Source: Stappia indica
GTDB taxonomy: Bacteria; Pseudomonadota; Alphaproteobacteria; Rhizobiales; Stappiaceae
Assembly (NCBI RefSeq): GCF_020177335.1
Contig: NZ_JAIVMG010000001.1
Coordinates: 744,001-808,000, forward strand
Direction: 5' to 3'
Length of the DNA stretch: 64,000 nt
The notes beneath the pieces are model-generated. The model worked only from the letters and a program-made list of their open reading frames with translations, made no database searches and was not told the origin of the DNA. Below, in pieces: positions 1 through 8,517 of this stretch (position 1 is its first letter; each line of letters begins with the position of its first letter). A program made the translations under genes and the position numbers.

Positions 1-558
1 CGCCTCGAAATCGAATTCGTGGCCCTCGGCCAGCCGGTCCATCTGCCGGAAGGCCTCCGACAGGATCACCCGCTCCAGACCGATGCGGTCATCCTTCGCC
101 AGCTTTGCCTGCGCCTCGCCGACCCAGGGCATGAAATGGCCGAGACCGAAGGCGGGATCGGACCAGTTGGCGCGCATGGTGCCAAGCCAGCGGCCATAGC
201 CCCAGTCGGCAATCTCGCCCGCATCACCCGCCCCGTCCCGCCGCCGCCGCAAGGCCGCGACGATGGTGCGCGTCTCCAGCCGGGCCCGCAGGATCTCCTG
301 CAAGGCCGGATAAGCCCCAAGCCGCCCCATCACCTGCCGGCAGCGATCGATGATCTGCGCATCGCTGTCCAGTTGCGCCACCCGGTCCCAGGCAATCGCC
401 GCGACGACCTCGTCAAGCAATGCCCGATGCTCCGCACTAAGCTGTTCCAGCCGGGCTTCCAGCCGAAACCGGGAGATCGGCAGATGCGCCTCGGTGAAGA
501 GCCGCCCCAGATAGGGAAGACTGGCGGCAAGGGTGACATACTCGTAGCGGCCGGGCAT
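1..558 (-). CDS. DUF2764 family V-type ATPase operon protein (3' end off window)
   Basis: An open frame of 186 codons starts at ATG 558 and runs through the left edge without a stop, so the C-terminus is missing. The N-terminus begins MPGRYEYVTLAASLPYLGRL, followed by a PISRFRLEARLE stretch. This resembles DUF2764 proteins, which occur only beside bacterial V/A-type ATPase genes and may take the place of the C/d-type subunit; that role is an inference. The start lies 4 nt downstream of the atpE stop, so it belongs to the same operon. No transmembrane segment is visible, so a cytoplasmic or stalk-associated protein is expected. Family assignment is by remembered sequence character, not by a search. 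Confidence 0.75.
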   Translation of the reverse strand, partial: MPGRYEYVTLAASLPYLGRLFTEAHLPISRFRLEARLEQLSAEHRALLDEVVAAIAWDRVAQLDSDAQIIDRCRQVMGRLGAYPALQEILRARLETRTIVAALRRRRDGAGDAGEIADWGYGRWLGTMRANWSDPAFGLGHFMPWVGEAQAKLAKDDRIGLERVILSEAFRQMDRLAEGHEFDFEA

Positions 559-562
559 CAGA

Positions 563-1264
563 TCAGCGCACCACGCCATCCATCACCGCATGGAAGCGCG
601 GCTGAAGGTGCTTCATCAGCAGCGGCGCAATCGCCTCCTCGGTGATGTTGACCGTCAGGTCCTTGTTGACAATGCGAATGCGAATGCCCTCGAACCCCGC
701 CCCCGCGCTGAAGGTCACACCCTCGCGCAGCACATTGGCGGCCAGCGACACGACGAAATGGCTGAGGGTGCCCTCGCGCGCCTCTTCGGGAGAGCGGCGC
801 AATTCCTCGAAGGTGACGACCCGCTCCGGCAACTCGATCTCCACCTGATCGGCGTTGTCCATGTCCGCATCCTGCCGCGCGCGTCCGGCCATCGCCAGGA
901 TCAGCTTTTGCAGGAAAGCCTCGTCGGCGAAGGATTCGCGCAAAAGGCGGGAGGTTTCCTCGCCAATGCGTGCGGCGATCTCGTTGCGCAGGCTGAGCAC
1001 CACATCGCGGGCAGCGATCTTCAGGGCATCCGCCGTCGCCGCCTTTTCCGCTTCCGCATCCCGGTGCGCCGCGTCGCGCAGATGTGCCGCCTGGGCCTCC
1101 GCCTCGGCGATGATCGCCTCCGCCTTGGCACGGGCGGAGGCCAGCAGGGCCTCGGCCTGCTCTTGCCCGGCGGCGATCCCCTCGCCGCGCAACCGGTCGA
1201 TCAGCGCCTGAACGCCCTCGCCCGCCGCGCTTGGAACGGTGTTGTTGTCGCCCGTCTTTGCCAT
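563..1264 (-). CDS. atpE: V-type ATPase subunit E (peripheral stalk)
   Basis: This 233-residue protein has the E-subunit layout: a long alanine/glutamate-rich N-terminal coiled coil (about residues 35-100, with AKAEAIIAEAEAQA) followed by a globular C-terminal domain. In V/A-type ATPases E pairs with G/H to form the peripheral stalk that holds the A3B3 head against the membrane a/I subunit. It lies 28 nt after atpK and 4 nt before the DUF2764 gene, all on the minus strand. Length is slightly above the usual ~200 residues. E subunits diverge strongly, so identification rests on the coiled coil plus the unmistakable neighbours. Confidence 0.85.
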   Translation of the reverse strand: MAKTGDNNTVPSAAGEGVQALIDRLRGEGIAAGQEQAEALLASARAKAEAIIAEAEAQAAHLRDAAHRDAEAEKAATADALKIAARDVVLSLRNEIAARIGEETSRLLRESFADEAFLQKLILAMAGRARQDADMDNADQVEIELPERVVTFEELRRSPEEAREGTLSHFVVSLAANVLREGVTFSAGAGFEGIRIRIVNKDLTVNITEEAIAPLLMKHLQPRFHAVMDGVVR

Positions 1265-1292
1265 GATCCTGTTCCCGTTCGTTGCGGCGTGG

Positions 1293-1742
1293 TTACCCCG
1301 GAATGGTACCGCTCAGCACCAGCGCGAACACCAGCGCGAACACCGCGAAGCCTTCCAGCACCGCCGCCGGCGCCAGCGAGATGCCGAAGATTTCCGGCTT
1401 GGCCTTGGAGGCGCTGATGGCAGAGGCGAGCACGTCGCCCTGGCGCAGGCCGATGTACAGAAGGGCAATGCCCGCCAGCAGGCCGATGCCGAAGATCGCG
1501 GTTGCGGCCTCGGCGGTCATCGGATCGCGCTGCAGCGAGAACATGATGACGATGCCGTAGATCACCTGGGAGGACGGCATCAGCGACACGCCGATGAACC
1601 GGCCATAACCGGACTCGGTGTCGAGCATCGCACCGATCGCCGCGCTGCCGGCGCGGGCACAGCCAATGCTGCTGCCGATGGCCCCGAGCGCCACCGGCGC
1701 GAAGAGACCGACCCACCCAAGAACGAGAAGGAGTTCAGTCAC
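1293..1742 (-). CDS. atpK: V-type ATPase subunit K (rotor ring proteolipid), Na+-type ligand set
   Basis: A 149-residue, four-helix duplicated proteolipid that forms the membrane rotor ring. The start is GTG 1742, overlapping the atpI stop by 4 nt (GTGA). The essential carboxylate is Glu130 in helix 4 (PAAVLEGFAVFA). Helix 2 has MPSSQVIYG (Met55, Ser58, Gln59, Tyr62), and Gln101 follows helix 3. These line up with Leu61, Thr64, Gln65, Tyr68, Gln110 and Glu139 of the Na+-binding Enterococcus hirae NtpK, with the Gln-to-Glu spacing (29) exactly kept. The residues are seen directly; Na+ rather than H+ coupling is inferred. Helix 1 contains the glycine-rich ALGAIGSSIG segment needed for close ring packing. 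Confidence 0.92.
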   Translation of the reverse strand: MTELLLVLGWVGLFAPVALGAIGSSIGCARAGSAAIGAMLDTESGYGRFIGVSLMPSSQVIYGIVIMFSLQRDPMTAEAATAIFGIGLLAGIALLYIGLRQGDVLASAISASKAKPEIFGISLAPAAVLEGFAVFALVFALVLSGTIPG

Positions 1743-3535
1743 AAGCGTGTCTCCTCTTTGCGGAATGGGCGGAATGGACGCCCCTCTTCCGACATACCCC
1801 AATTGAAGAATTCGATGACGTTGAGCCGCAGCCCGTGAACAGTGCCGGCGATCAGCCCCAGCCCCATGTTGATGGCATGCCCGGCCACCAGCACCACCAG
1901 CGCCAGCAGCACGCCGACGCCGGGCACCGCATGTACCAGTTGCCCGGCCTGGGCGTTGATGGTCGCCGCCAGCGACGCAGCGGCAAGGCCGAGGGCGAAC
2001 AGGCGCATGTAGCTGAGCACATCGCTGAAGATATTCACCACCCGGGCCAGGCCCATGAGCCCGGCGGCCACCCGCGCGCCAAGACCGCGCAGGGAAGAGA
2101 CCGGGCGGTCGCTGGCGAAGACCGCCACGACGCCAAGCCCAAGACCGATGCCGGCAATACCGAGATCGGCGATCACGCCCGTTCCGCCGGCGAGATAGGC
2201 GGTGAGCCCACCCAGTGCCACCAGGCACCAGCCGAGCGGCGGCAACCGGCCGACGGTCCCCCGCCCGTGCCAGGCACTCACCAGATTGGCGATGACGAGA
2301 TGCAGAACGCCGATGCCGACGGTGACCTTCATCATCGCGTCCACATTGGCAAGATCCACCAGATTGAGGCGGGCGAAGACGGTGCCCGCCTTTGGCTCGA
2401 CGCCGAAATAACTGCCGGTCAGCACGCCAAATACCGTAGTGGACAGCGCCAGCCAATATCCCATCACCAGCATCCGCCGGCTGGTCGGCGAGCCGGAAAA
2501 TCGGCCACGGAAGGCGAACAACAGCGCCAGCAGCAACAGCCCGTAGCCCGCATCGGTCATGATCATGCCGAAGAAGACGATGAAGGACACGTAGACGATG
2601 GCCGACGGATCCCAGCCGCGATAGCCCGGGGTCTGGTAGAACTCGACCAGATTCTCGCCGGCGGCCAGCCCGGGCGCGTTTTCCAGAAGGGTCGGCGGTG
2701 CGTCATCTCCGCCCGGCTTTTCCACGTGAGCGGCAATGCCGAGGCGGGCGGCCAACCGCTCGATTTCCTCGACCTGATCGGCGCGAGCCCAGGCCTGCAT
2801 GACGAAGATGCGCCCGACCTCGGCTGTCTCCAGCGCCGCCCGCCGCCGCGCCGCGCTGTCCCGGGCCCGGGCAAGATTGCCGGCGAGCAGCATCCGCCAC
2901 TTGCTCAGGTCGCGGCGCTGCATCCACAGATCGTCGAGCCGGATTTCCACCGCCTCAAGCTGGGTCTCCAGCGCCGACAGCGCATGGGCACCAATATGCA
3001 CCCGTGGCACCGGCATGGCCGAGGCCGGCGGCTCCTGCGGCGACAACACCACCATGAAGGCCGTCCGCCGGTCGCGATAGACCGTCTCGACGGTCAGGCC
3101 GGCCGGCTTCAGCCGGCTTTCCTGCCCTAACGGCACCTCATAGAACCAGAGGCGATAGCCGCCGAGCTCCTCCACATCGGGAAAAGCGAACTCGCCCCAG
3201 CGGCCGACATCGGCAATGCGCTTGAGCAGCGCCGCCTTCTCGTCCTCCGCCTGGCGCAGGGCACGCCGGTTCTCGCCCGCAGCCGTGATCACCGCCTGCA
3301 CGTCGAAACCCCCGTCGCGCGTGATCACCCGGCGCGGCGCTGGACAGTCCATCAACCAGCGCAGGGCGTTCATCGCCTCGCGCCCGGTGCCGCTGGGCAC
3401 CGCTTCCAGCTCCTTTTGCGCATTGCGCAAGGGGATCAGATGCAAGCCGCCGAAGGCCTGCGCCGCATCGAGCACCGCCTCCTTGTCTTCCAGCATGCCC
3501 AGCAGGCTGACCTTGCGCAGGGGGACGATGGTCAT
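1739..3535 (-). CDS. atpI: V-type ATPase subunit I/a (stator membrane subunit)
   Basis: A 598-residue protein with the two-part architecture of V-ATPase subunit a/I. A cytoplasmic N-terminal half (about 1-330) binds peripheral stalks. A polytopic C-terminal half begins near YVSFIVFFGMIMTDAGYGLL and contains DVLSYMRLFALGLA, whose arginine is the expected half-channel Arg facing the K-ring glutamate. ATG 3535 overlaps the atpD stop (ATGA) and the stop overlaps atpK (GTGA), which indicates translational coupling. An in-frame upstream extension exists but overlaps atpD and has no I-subunit character, so the MTIVPLRKVSLLG start was chosen. Length is typical for the family (about 600-660). Confidence 0.93.
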   Translation of the reverse strand: MTIVPLRKVSLLGMLEDKEAVLDAAQAFGGLHLIPLRNAQKELEAVPSGTGREAMNALRWLMDCPAPRRVITRDGGFDVQAVITAAGENRRALRQAEDEKAALLKRIADVGRWGEFAFPDVEELGGYRLWFYEVPLGQESRLKPAGLTVETVYRDRRTAFMVVLSPQEPPASAMPVPRVHIGAHALSALETQLEAVEIRLDDLWMQRRDLSKWRMLLAGNLARARDSAARRRAALETAEVGRIFVMQAWARADQVEEIERLAARLGIAAHVEKPGGDDAPPTLLENAPGLAAGENLVEFYQTPGYRGWDPSAIVYVSFIVFFGMIMTDAGYGLLLLALLFAFRGRFSGSPTSRRMLVMGYWLALSTTVFGVLTGSYFGVEPKAGTVFARLNLVDLANVDAMMKVTVGIGVLHLVIANLVSAWHGRGTVGRLPPLGWCLVALGGLTAYLAGGTGVIADLGIAGIGLGLGVVAVFASDRPVSSLRGLGARVAAGLMGLARVVNIFSDVLSYMRLFALGLAAASLAATINAQAGQLVHAVPGVGVLLALVVLVAGHAINMGLGLIAGTVHGLRLNVIEFFNWGMSEEGRPFRPFRKEETRL

Positions 3536-4155
3536 AGCTCGGCCATCCTTGCGCCTGCCGCCCGCGCGGCGGTCTTGCGCTTTGCCAGCTTGGCGCGGAT
3601 CACCGCCTCCCGATCCGCATCGGCGAGCGCCATGCGGATCCGGCGGATGTTGCCCTCCGCGCGGGGGATCAGCACCTTCTCGAACAGATTGACCCTGCGG
3701 GAAATCACCCGCTCCGCCTCGATCAGCGTTTCCAGCCGCGCATGAGCGATATCCCGCTCCAGCTGCAAGCGGATCAGCTCGCGCAAGGCCGTGACAACCG
3801 CGTCGACCCAATGCGGCCGCCCGAGGCGCGGATAGTCGCGCACGGTGATACTTACATCGCCCAGCACCGGCAGCAAGGTTCCGGAGAGGTTGCGCGCGCT
3901 CACCTCCACGTGCTCCAGGGTCACAAGCCCATCGAGCGGAACGTCTTCATTGGCCAGCATCGGCAAGGCGGCGCCGGTCTTCGCCACCAGCGTCTTCACC
4001 TCCTCGTCGAGCCGGGCAGCCTCGGTCTTCGCCCGCGCCCGCTCGGAGACGATCTGCAGCCGTTTCAGCTCCAGCGAGGGCAGAAAGCGCCGGTATTCGG
4101 CAAGATGCCCTATTTCGCGGGCCAGCGAGGACTTGTTGAGCGCGACCCGGCTCAT
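3532..4155 (-). CDS. atpD: V-type ATPase subunit D (central shaft)
   Basis: A 207-residue, mostly helical protein with long coiled-coil stretches at both ends, as expected for the D subunit that forms the rotating shaft inside the A3B3 head. It begins MSRVALNKSSLAREIGHLAE, a variant of the normal D-subunit start in which an Asn/Lys-rich turn precedes the first long helix. The C-terminal helix includes NLFEKVLIPRAEGNIRRIR, a well-conserved D signature. The start ATG 4155 overlaps the atpB stop (ATGA). The longer in-frame start would lie inside atpB and was rejected. Confidence 0.93.
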   Translation of the reverse strand: MSRVALNKSSLAREIGHLAEYRRFLPSLELKRLQIVSERARAKTEAARLDEEVKTLVAKTGAALPMLANEDVPLDGLVTLEHVEVSARNLSGTLLPVLGDVSITVRDYPRLGRPHWVDAVVTALRELIRLQLERDIAHARLETLIEAERVISRRVNLFEKVLIPRAEGNIRRIRMALADADREAVIRAKLAKRKTAARAAGARMAEL

Positions 4156-5522
4156 CCCACCGCCTCGACCTTCGCCTGATCGGCCTCGCCGTTCTGATGC
4201 GGGAAATACCGATCGATGAGATCCTGCTTCATCAGGAGTTGCTCGGGCCGGAAGCATTCCGCCAAGGTCTGCCAGCACAGATCCAGTGCGGTCTCCAGCG
4301 ACATGGACACCTCGATGTTCATGAACCGCTCGCGGAACAGCGTGCCGAAGCGCAAGAGCTGCAGGTCATAGTCGGAGAGCTCAAAGGCCATCGACTGTTT
4401 CTGCTCCGCCTCGCGCGCGCCGGAATAAAACCGGATCATGGTGTTCATGATCTGGCCGTGATCCTCGCGCGTGACCTTGCCGATCACATGTTGCTTGAGC
4501 CGCGACAGGGAGCCGAACGGGTCGAGCACACCGCTGTGCAGGTAGAACTGTCCCTCGGTGATGTAACCGGTGTTGTCCGGCACCGGATGGGTGACGTCAT
4601 TGCCGGGCATCGTCGTCACCGACAGGATGGTCACCGAGCCGGAACCACGGAAATCGCAGGCCTTTTCGTAGCGCCGCGCCAATTGCGAATAGAGGTCGCC
4701 CGGGTAGCCCCGGTTGGCCGGCACCCGCTCCATGGCAATCGACACTTCCTTCAGCGCGTCGGCGAAGGCGGTCATGTCGGTCAGGAGCACCAGGACGCGC
4801 TTGCCCTCCTCGACGGCGAATTTCTCCGCCACCGCCAGCGCCATGTCCGGCACCAGCAGCCGCTCCACCACCGGATCGGATGCCTGGTTGACGAACATCA
4901 CCGTGCGCGGGAAGACGCCGGCATCTTCGAACTGCTTCCGAAAGAAGGCGTAATCGTCGAAGATCAACCCAAGCCCGCCGAACACCACCACATCCGCATC
5001 CGCCTGGATGCCGATGCGCGCCAGAAACGGATTGTACGGCTCACCGGAGACGGAAAAGATCGGGATCTTCTGGCTTTCCACCAGGCAGTTGAACACGTCG
5101 ATCATCGGCACATCGGTGCGGATCATGCGCGAGGCCAGCACCCGCTTCATCGGATTGGCCGAGGGGCCGCCGATGGGAATGGCCGGGTCATGCGACAGAT
5201 CCGGCCCCCGGTCGATCGGCACGCCCGCACCGTCGAACACCCGGCCAAGAATGCTGCCGGAGAAGGTGACCTGCATCGCTTCGCCGAGGAAACGCACCTC
5301 GGCGTTGTTGGGCAGCCCCTTGGTACCGAAGTTGACCTGAAGGGAAACCATCTCGCCGTCAATGCCGATGACCTGCGCCAGCGAGGCAAAGCCGTTGTCG
5401 CTGGTCACCCGGGCAAGATCGCCGAGACAGGGTTGCCCCTCGCTCTTTCCAGCGCCGGCGCCAGCGCGAATTCGGATGATGTCGCCAACGATATCGACAA
5501 TGCGTGTATGGGACACCAGCAT
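4152..5522 (-). CDS. atpB: V-type ATPase subunit B (non-catalytic nucleotide-binding subunit)
   Basis: A 456-residue B subunit, full length for the family. The position of the P-loop holds SVSGEPYNP instead of a GxxxxGKT motif, as in regulatory B subunits that do not hydrolyse ATP. Conserved blocks include FGGLGLIFDDYAFF, RVLVLLTDMTAFADALKE and NRGYPGDLYSQLA. It is the first gene of the minus-strand operon. GAGGG (reverse complement of 5531-5535) is a suitable ribosome-binding site before ATG 5522. Known bacterial V-type operons usually place A directly before B; here no A subunit precedes B, and the operon order B-D-I-K-E-DUF2764 implies that A lies beyond the left edge. Confidence 0.95.
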   Translation of the reverse strand: MLVSHTRIVDIVGDIIRIRAGAGAGKSEGQPCLGDLARVTSDNGFASLAQVIGIDGEMVSLQVNFGTKGLPNNAEVRFLGEAMQVTFSGSILGRVFDGAGVPIDRGPDLSHDPAIPIGGPSANPMKRVLASRMIRTDVPMIDVFNCLVESQKIPIFSVSGEPYNPFLARIGIQADADVVVFGGLGLIFDDYAFFRKQFEDAGVFPRTVMFVNQASDPVVERLLVPDMALAVAEKFAVEEGKRVLVLLTDMTAFADALKEVSIAMERVPANRGYPGDLYSQLARRYEKACDFRGSGSVTILSVTTMPGNDVTHPVPDNTGYITEGQFYLHSGVLDPFGSLSRLKQHVIGKVTREDHGQIMNTMIRFYSGAREAEQKQSMAFELSDYDLQLLRFGTLFRERFMNIEVSMSLETALDLCWQTLAECFRPEQLLMKQDLIDRYFPHQNGEADQAKVEAVG

Positions 5523-5887
5523 GATTTATCCCTCGTTCTCGTTACCGACCCCAGGGTATGCGCCCCCGGGCGATGACCGCAACACGTGTGCCGAGTATTG
5601 CCGTCGCCCTTTCATTGTGCAACGCAAAAAATATCAAGGGCATGACGATCTCCCCAGGGCAAGGGATCACCGGAAAGGTCACTCGCCAGGCGCGCAATTT
5701 CGCGAAAAGGCACCGAAAGATCGGTAAAGATCAATATTTGAGCTTGTCGACGCGCGCTCACCGACCATAGCATCGCCGCCGTCGGATCCGCTCCCTTCGC
5801 GACCATTGGCCCCAGCGGCGCGACCCGGCGTTTCAAGGCGCGACCCACTTCGGGGCGCTCGATCGACTTTTGGACAAGGATCACCGA
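5523..5887. other. Intergenic region between atpB and hupE
   Basis: This 365-base region separates the divergent V-ATPase operon and hupE. No supported gene is seen; the open frames here are extensions of antisense frames of the neighbours. It should hold both promoters. The stretch 5625-5637 is locally A/T-rich and could belong to the minus-strand operon promoter, but I cannot place -35/-10 boxes with confidence. Confidence 0.5.
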
Positions 5888-6499
5888 ATGACCAGATTCA
5901 CGCGCCCCGCGCTTGCCCTGACCGCCGCGAGCGCGGCCCTCGCCACTGGCGCCACCCCGGCGCTCGCCCATCTCAACCCCGGCGAGCACGGCTCGTTCGC
6001 CGCCGGCTTTTCCCATCCGATGTTCGGGGCCGATCACATCCTGGCGATGGTCGCTGTCGGCCTCTGGGCCTGGCAGATCGGCGGCAAGGCGCTGCTTGGC
6101 GTGCCTGCCGCCTTCGTCGGCGCAATGCTCGCCGGCTTCGTGCTCGCCATCGCCGGCGTGCCGCTCCCATTCGTTGAGCCGGCGATTCTCGCCTCGGTGA
6201 TCGCCATCGGCCTGCTCGCTGCCCTCGCCGTCCGTCTGCCGGTCGGACCTTGCGCGGTGATCGTCGCCGCCTTCGCCCTGTTCCATGGCCATGCCCATGG
6301 CGGCGAGATCGGCGCGGCAACGCAGGTCGCCTATGGCGCCGGCTTTGCCCTGGCGACCGCCCTGCTGCACGGCGCCGGCCTTGCCATCGGCTATGGCGCG
6401 GGCGCGCTGTTCGGACGGTCCGGCCTGTCCGGCCTCACCGTCACCCGGGTGCTTGGCGGCCTGACCGCGCTGGCCGGCGCCGCGCTGATCTGGGCCTGA
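5888..6499 (+). CDS. hupE: HupE/UreJ family nickel/cobalt permease
   Basis: A 203-residue inner-membrane protein with an N-terminal signal-like segment (ALTAASAALATGATPALA), a mature start rich in His, and about six hydrophobic helices. The family signature HPMFGADHILAMVAVGLWA and the later HGHAHG motif are present; these histidines and the aspartate are metal-binding in HupE/UreJ transporters, which take up Ni2+ or Co2+. ATG 5888 is preceded by AAGGA with 7-nt spacing and is preferred to an in-frame TTG at 5870. It stands alone: no urease or hydrogenase genes are in the window, so the metal and client enzyme cannot be read from context. Confidence 0.9.
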   Translation: MTRFTRPALALTAASAALATGATPALAHLNPGEHGSFAAGFSHPMFGADHILAMVAVGLWAWQIGGKALLGVPAAFVGAMLAGFVLAIAGVPLPFVEPAILASVIAIGLLAALAVRLPVGPCAVIVAAFALFHGHAHGGEIGAATQVAYGAGFALATALLHGAGLAIGYGAGALFGRSGLSGLTVTRVLGGLTALAGAALIWA

Positions 6500-6641
6500 G
6501 CCAGCGCGCACATCGACAGCTGCGGTTGATCTTCCGCAACGCCCGGTAGCTGATACTGGGCTATGCTGAACTCCAGCCGGACGGGCCGATGCGGCCCGCC
6601 CGGCCTCTCTCGTCCATCGCAGACCGCGGGAAGGAGACAGC

Positions 6642-7661
6642 ATGCCAAGCACCATGAAAGCGGCCGTCGTCCGGGAATTCGGAGCCCCGCTCCAGATTTC
6701 CGAAGTCGCCAAGCCGGAGGTCGCGCCCGGCAAGATCATCGTCAAGATCGCCGCCAGCGGCGTGTGCCACACGGACCTTCATGCCGCCGAGGGCGACTGG
6801 CCGGTCAAGCCGCAGCCGCCGTTCATTCCCGGACATGAAGGCGTTGGCCATGTGGCTGCCGTCGGCGCCGGTGTCACCTCCGTGAGGGAAGGCGACCGGG
6901 TCGGTGTGCCGTGGCTGCACACGGCCTGCGGCCACTGCAAGCACTGCGTCGGCGGCTGGGAAACCCTCTGCGGCGACCAGCAGAACACCGGCTACAGCGT
7001 CAATGGCGGCTTTGCCGACTACGTTCTCGCCGATCCCGATTATGTGGGCCATCTGCCCGATGGGCTGGAGTTCAACCCGGCCGCGCCGGTGTTGTGCGCC
7101 GGGGTCACCGTCTACAAGGGCCTGAAGGAAACCGAGGCCCGGCCCGGCCAGACCGTGGTCATCACCGGCATTGGCGGGCTTGGCCACATGGCGGTGCAAT
7201 ACGCCAAGGCGATGGGCTTTCACGTCATCGCCGTCGATATCGCCGAGGACAAGCTGGCGCTGGCACGCGATCTCGGCGCCGACCTGACGATCAATGCGCT
7301 CGAAGCCGATCCGGCAGAAGAGGTGCAGAAAGGCGGCGGGGCGGAAGGGGTACTGGTCACCGCCGTTTCGCCGAAGTCGTTCAGCCAGGGCTTTCACATG
7401 CTGGCACGCGGCGGCACCATGAGCCTTGTCGGCCTGCCGCCGGGCGATTTCCCGCTGCCGATCTTCGACACGGTGCTGAACCGCAAGACCATTCGCGGCT
7501 CCATCGTCGGCACGCGCAACGATCTGGCCGAGGCGATGCAATTCGCCGCCGAAGGCAAGGTCGCCGCCCATTACACCACCGACCGTCTCGACAACATCAA
7601 CGCCATCTTCGACCGGATGCGGGCCGGCACGATCGATGGACGGATCGTGATGGAAATCTGA
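6642..7661 (+). CDS. adhA: Zinc-dependent alcohol dehydrogenase (AdhA/AdhP type)
   Basis: A 339-residue medium-chain dehydrogenase. The catalytic zinc site shows CHTDLHAAEGDWP and GHEGVGHV. A structural zinc lobe is seen in CGHCKHCVGGWETLC (four Cys). The NAD(P)-binding motif is GIGGLGHMAVQYAK. The pattern matches bacterial AdhA/AdhP enzymes that oxidise ethanol and other short primary alcohols or reduce the aldehydes. ATG 6642 follows a GGAAGGAGA ribosome-binding site. It is a single-gene unit convergent with iolB. Substrate is inferred from family only. Confidence 0.92.
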   Translation: MPSTMKAAVVREFGAPLQISEVAKPEVAPGKIIVKIAASGVCHTDLHAAEGDWPVKPQPPFIPGHEGVGHVAAVGAGVTSVREGDRVGVPWLHTACGHCKHCVGGWETLCGDQQNTGYSVNGGFADYVLADPDYVGHLPDGLEFNPAAPVLCAGVTVYKGLKETEARPGQTVVITGIGGLGHMAVQYAKAMGFHVIAVDIAEDKLALARDLGADLTINALEADPAEEVQKGGGAEGVLVTAVSPKSFSQGFHMLARGGTMSLVGLPPGDFPLPIFDTVLNRKTIRGSIVGTRNDLAEAMQFAAEGKVAAHYTTDRLDNINAIFDRMRAGTIDGRIVMEI

Positions 7662-7673
7662 CCAGAGGGAAGC

Positions 7674-7701
7674 GCCGCCGCGTCCTGTCCGGCGCGGCGG
7701 C
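7674..7701. terminator. GC hairpin between convergent adhA and iolB
   Basis: A 9-bp perfect stem (GCCGCCGCG at 7674-7682 with CGCGGCGGC at 7693-7701) and a 10-nt loop sit in the 55-base gap between the two convergent genes. There is no T-run on either side, so it is a possible bidirectional stop or mRNA 3'-end stabiliser rather than a classic terminator. Confidence 0.4.
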
Positions 7702-7716
7702 CTCCCCGCCTCGGGC

Positions 7717-8517
7717 CTAAAACTCCGCCCGGGTGATCCAGTCGTGATCGGGATGGTTCTGGAAACGCCACTTGCGCAAGGGGCCGGCCATCACGTTGAG
7801 ATAGTACATCTCATAGCCATAGGGCGCGCCGCAGGGGTGATGCCCCTTGGGCACCAGCACCACATCGCCATCGGAGACCGCCATGGTCTCGTCCAGCGCG
7901 CCATCCTCGGTGAAGACCCGCTGGAAGCCGAAGCCCTGCGCCGGATTGAGCCGGTGATAGTAGGTTTCCTCCAGATAGGTCATCTCCGGGAAGGCATCCT
8001 CGTCATGACGGTGCGGCGGGTAGGACGACCAGTTGCCCTGGGGGGTGAACACCTCGGTCACCAGCAGGCTGTCGGCGATGTCCTTGTCCTCCATGGCGAT
8101 GGGATGGATGTAGCGGGTGTTGGCGCCGCGCCCGCGCTCCTCGAAGCCAATATTCTCGATCCGGCGCACCGGATGGTTGCCCTTGCCCGGGGCGGTGCAG
8201 ACCGCCAGGGTGCATGCGGTGGTCGCCCGGGCGCTCCAGTTGCTGCCGTTCGGCACATAGACGCAATCGGGCACCTTGCGCTCGAACACGCTCATGCGGG
8301 TGCCGAGTTCGCCGAAGGATTGGCCGCCGGCGTCGATCTCCGCCCGCCCCTCGACCAGCACCAGGATCGCCTCCCGGTCACCGGTCGCCTCGGCGGCGCT
8401 TTCGCCCGGCGCCAGGTGATAGAGCCCGAAGCCGACATAGCCCCAGCCGGCGCTTTCCGGCGTGATGTCATGCACCTTGCCGCTCTTGCCGTTTGGCCTG
8501 ACCAGAAGATCCGCCAT
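7717..8517 (-). CDS. iolB: 5-deoxy-glucuronate isomerase
   Basis: A 266-residue bicupin that converts 5-deoxy-D-glucuronate to 5-dehydro-2-deoxy-D-gluconate in myo-inositol breakdown. The C-terminal cupin shows the expected metal-ligand stretch YPPHRHDEDAFPEMTYLEE, and a second conserved block is PKGHHPCGAPYGYEMYYLN. Length is typical. ATG 8517 overlaps the iolE stop by one base (TGATG); upstream in-frame sequence lies inside iolE and was excluded. It is the last gene of the minus-strand iolC-iolD-iolE-iolB operon. Confidence 0.96.
   Translation of the reverse strand: MADLLVRPNGKSGKVHDITPESAGWGYVGFGLYHLAPGESAAEATGDREAILVLVEGRAEIDAGGQSFGELGTRMSVFERKVPDCVYVPNGSNWSARATTACTLAVCTAPGKGNHPVRRIENIGFEERGRGANTRYIHPIAMEDKDIADSLLVTEVFTPQGNWSSYPPHRHDEDAFPEMTYLEETYYHRLNPAQGFGFQRVFTEDGALDETMAVSDGDVVLVPKGHHPCGAPYGYEMYYLNVMAGPLRKWRFQNHPDHDWITRAEF

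Noticed and set aside
5862-5890. TTG 5870 as start of hupE
   Set aside because: ATG 5888 has AAGGA at correct spacing and gives a standard signal-like N-terminus.
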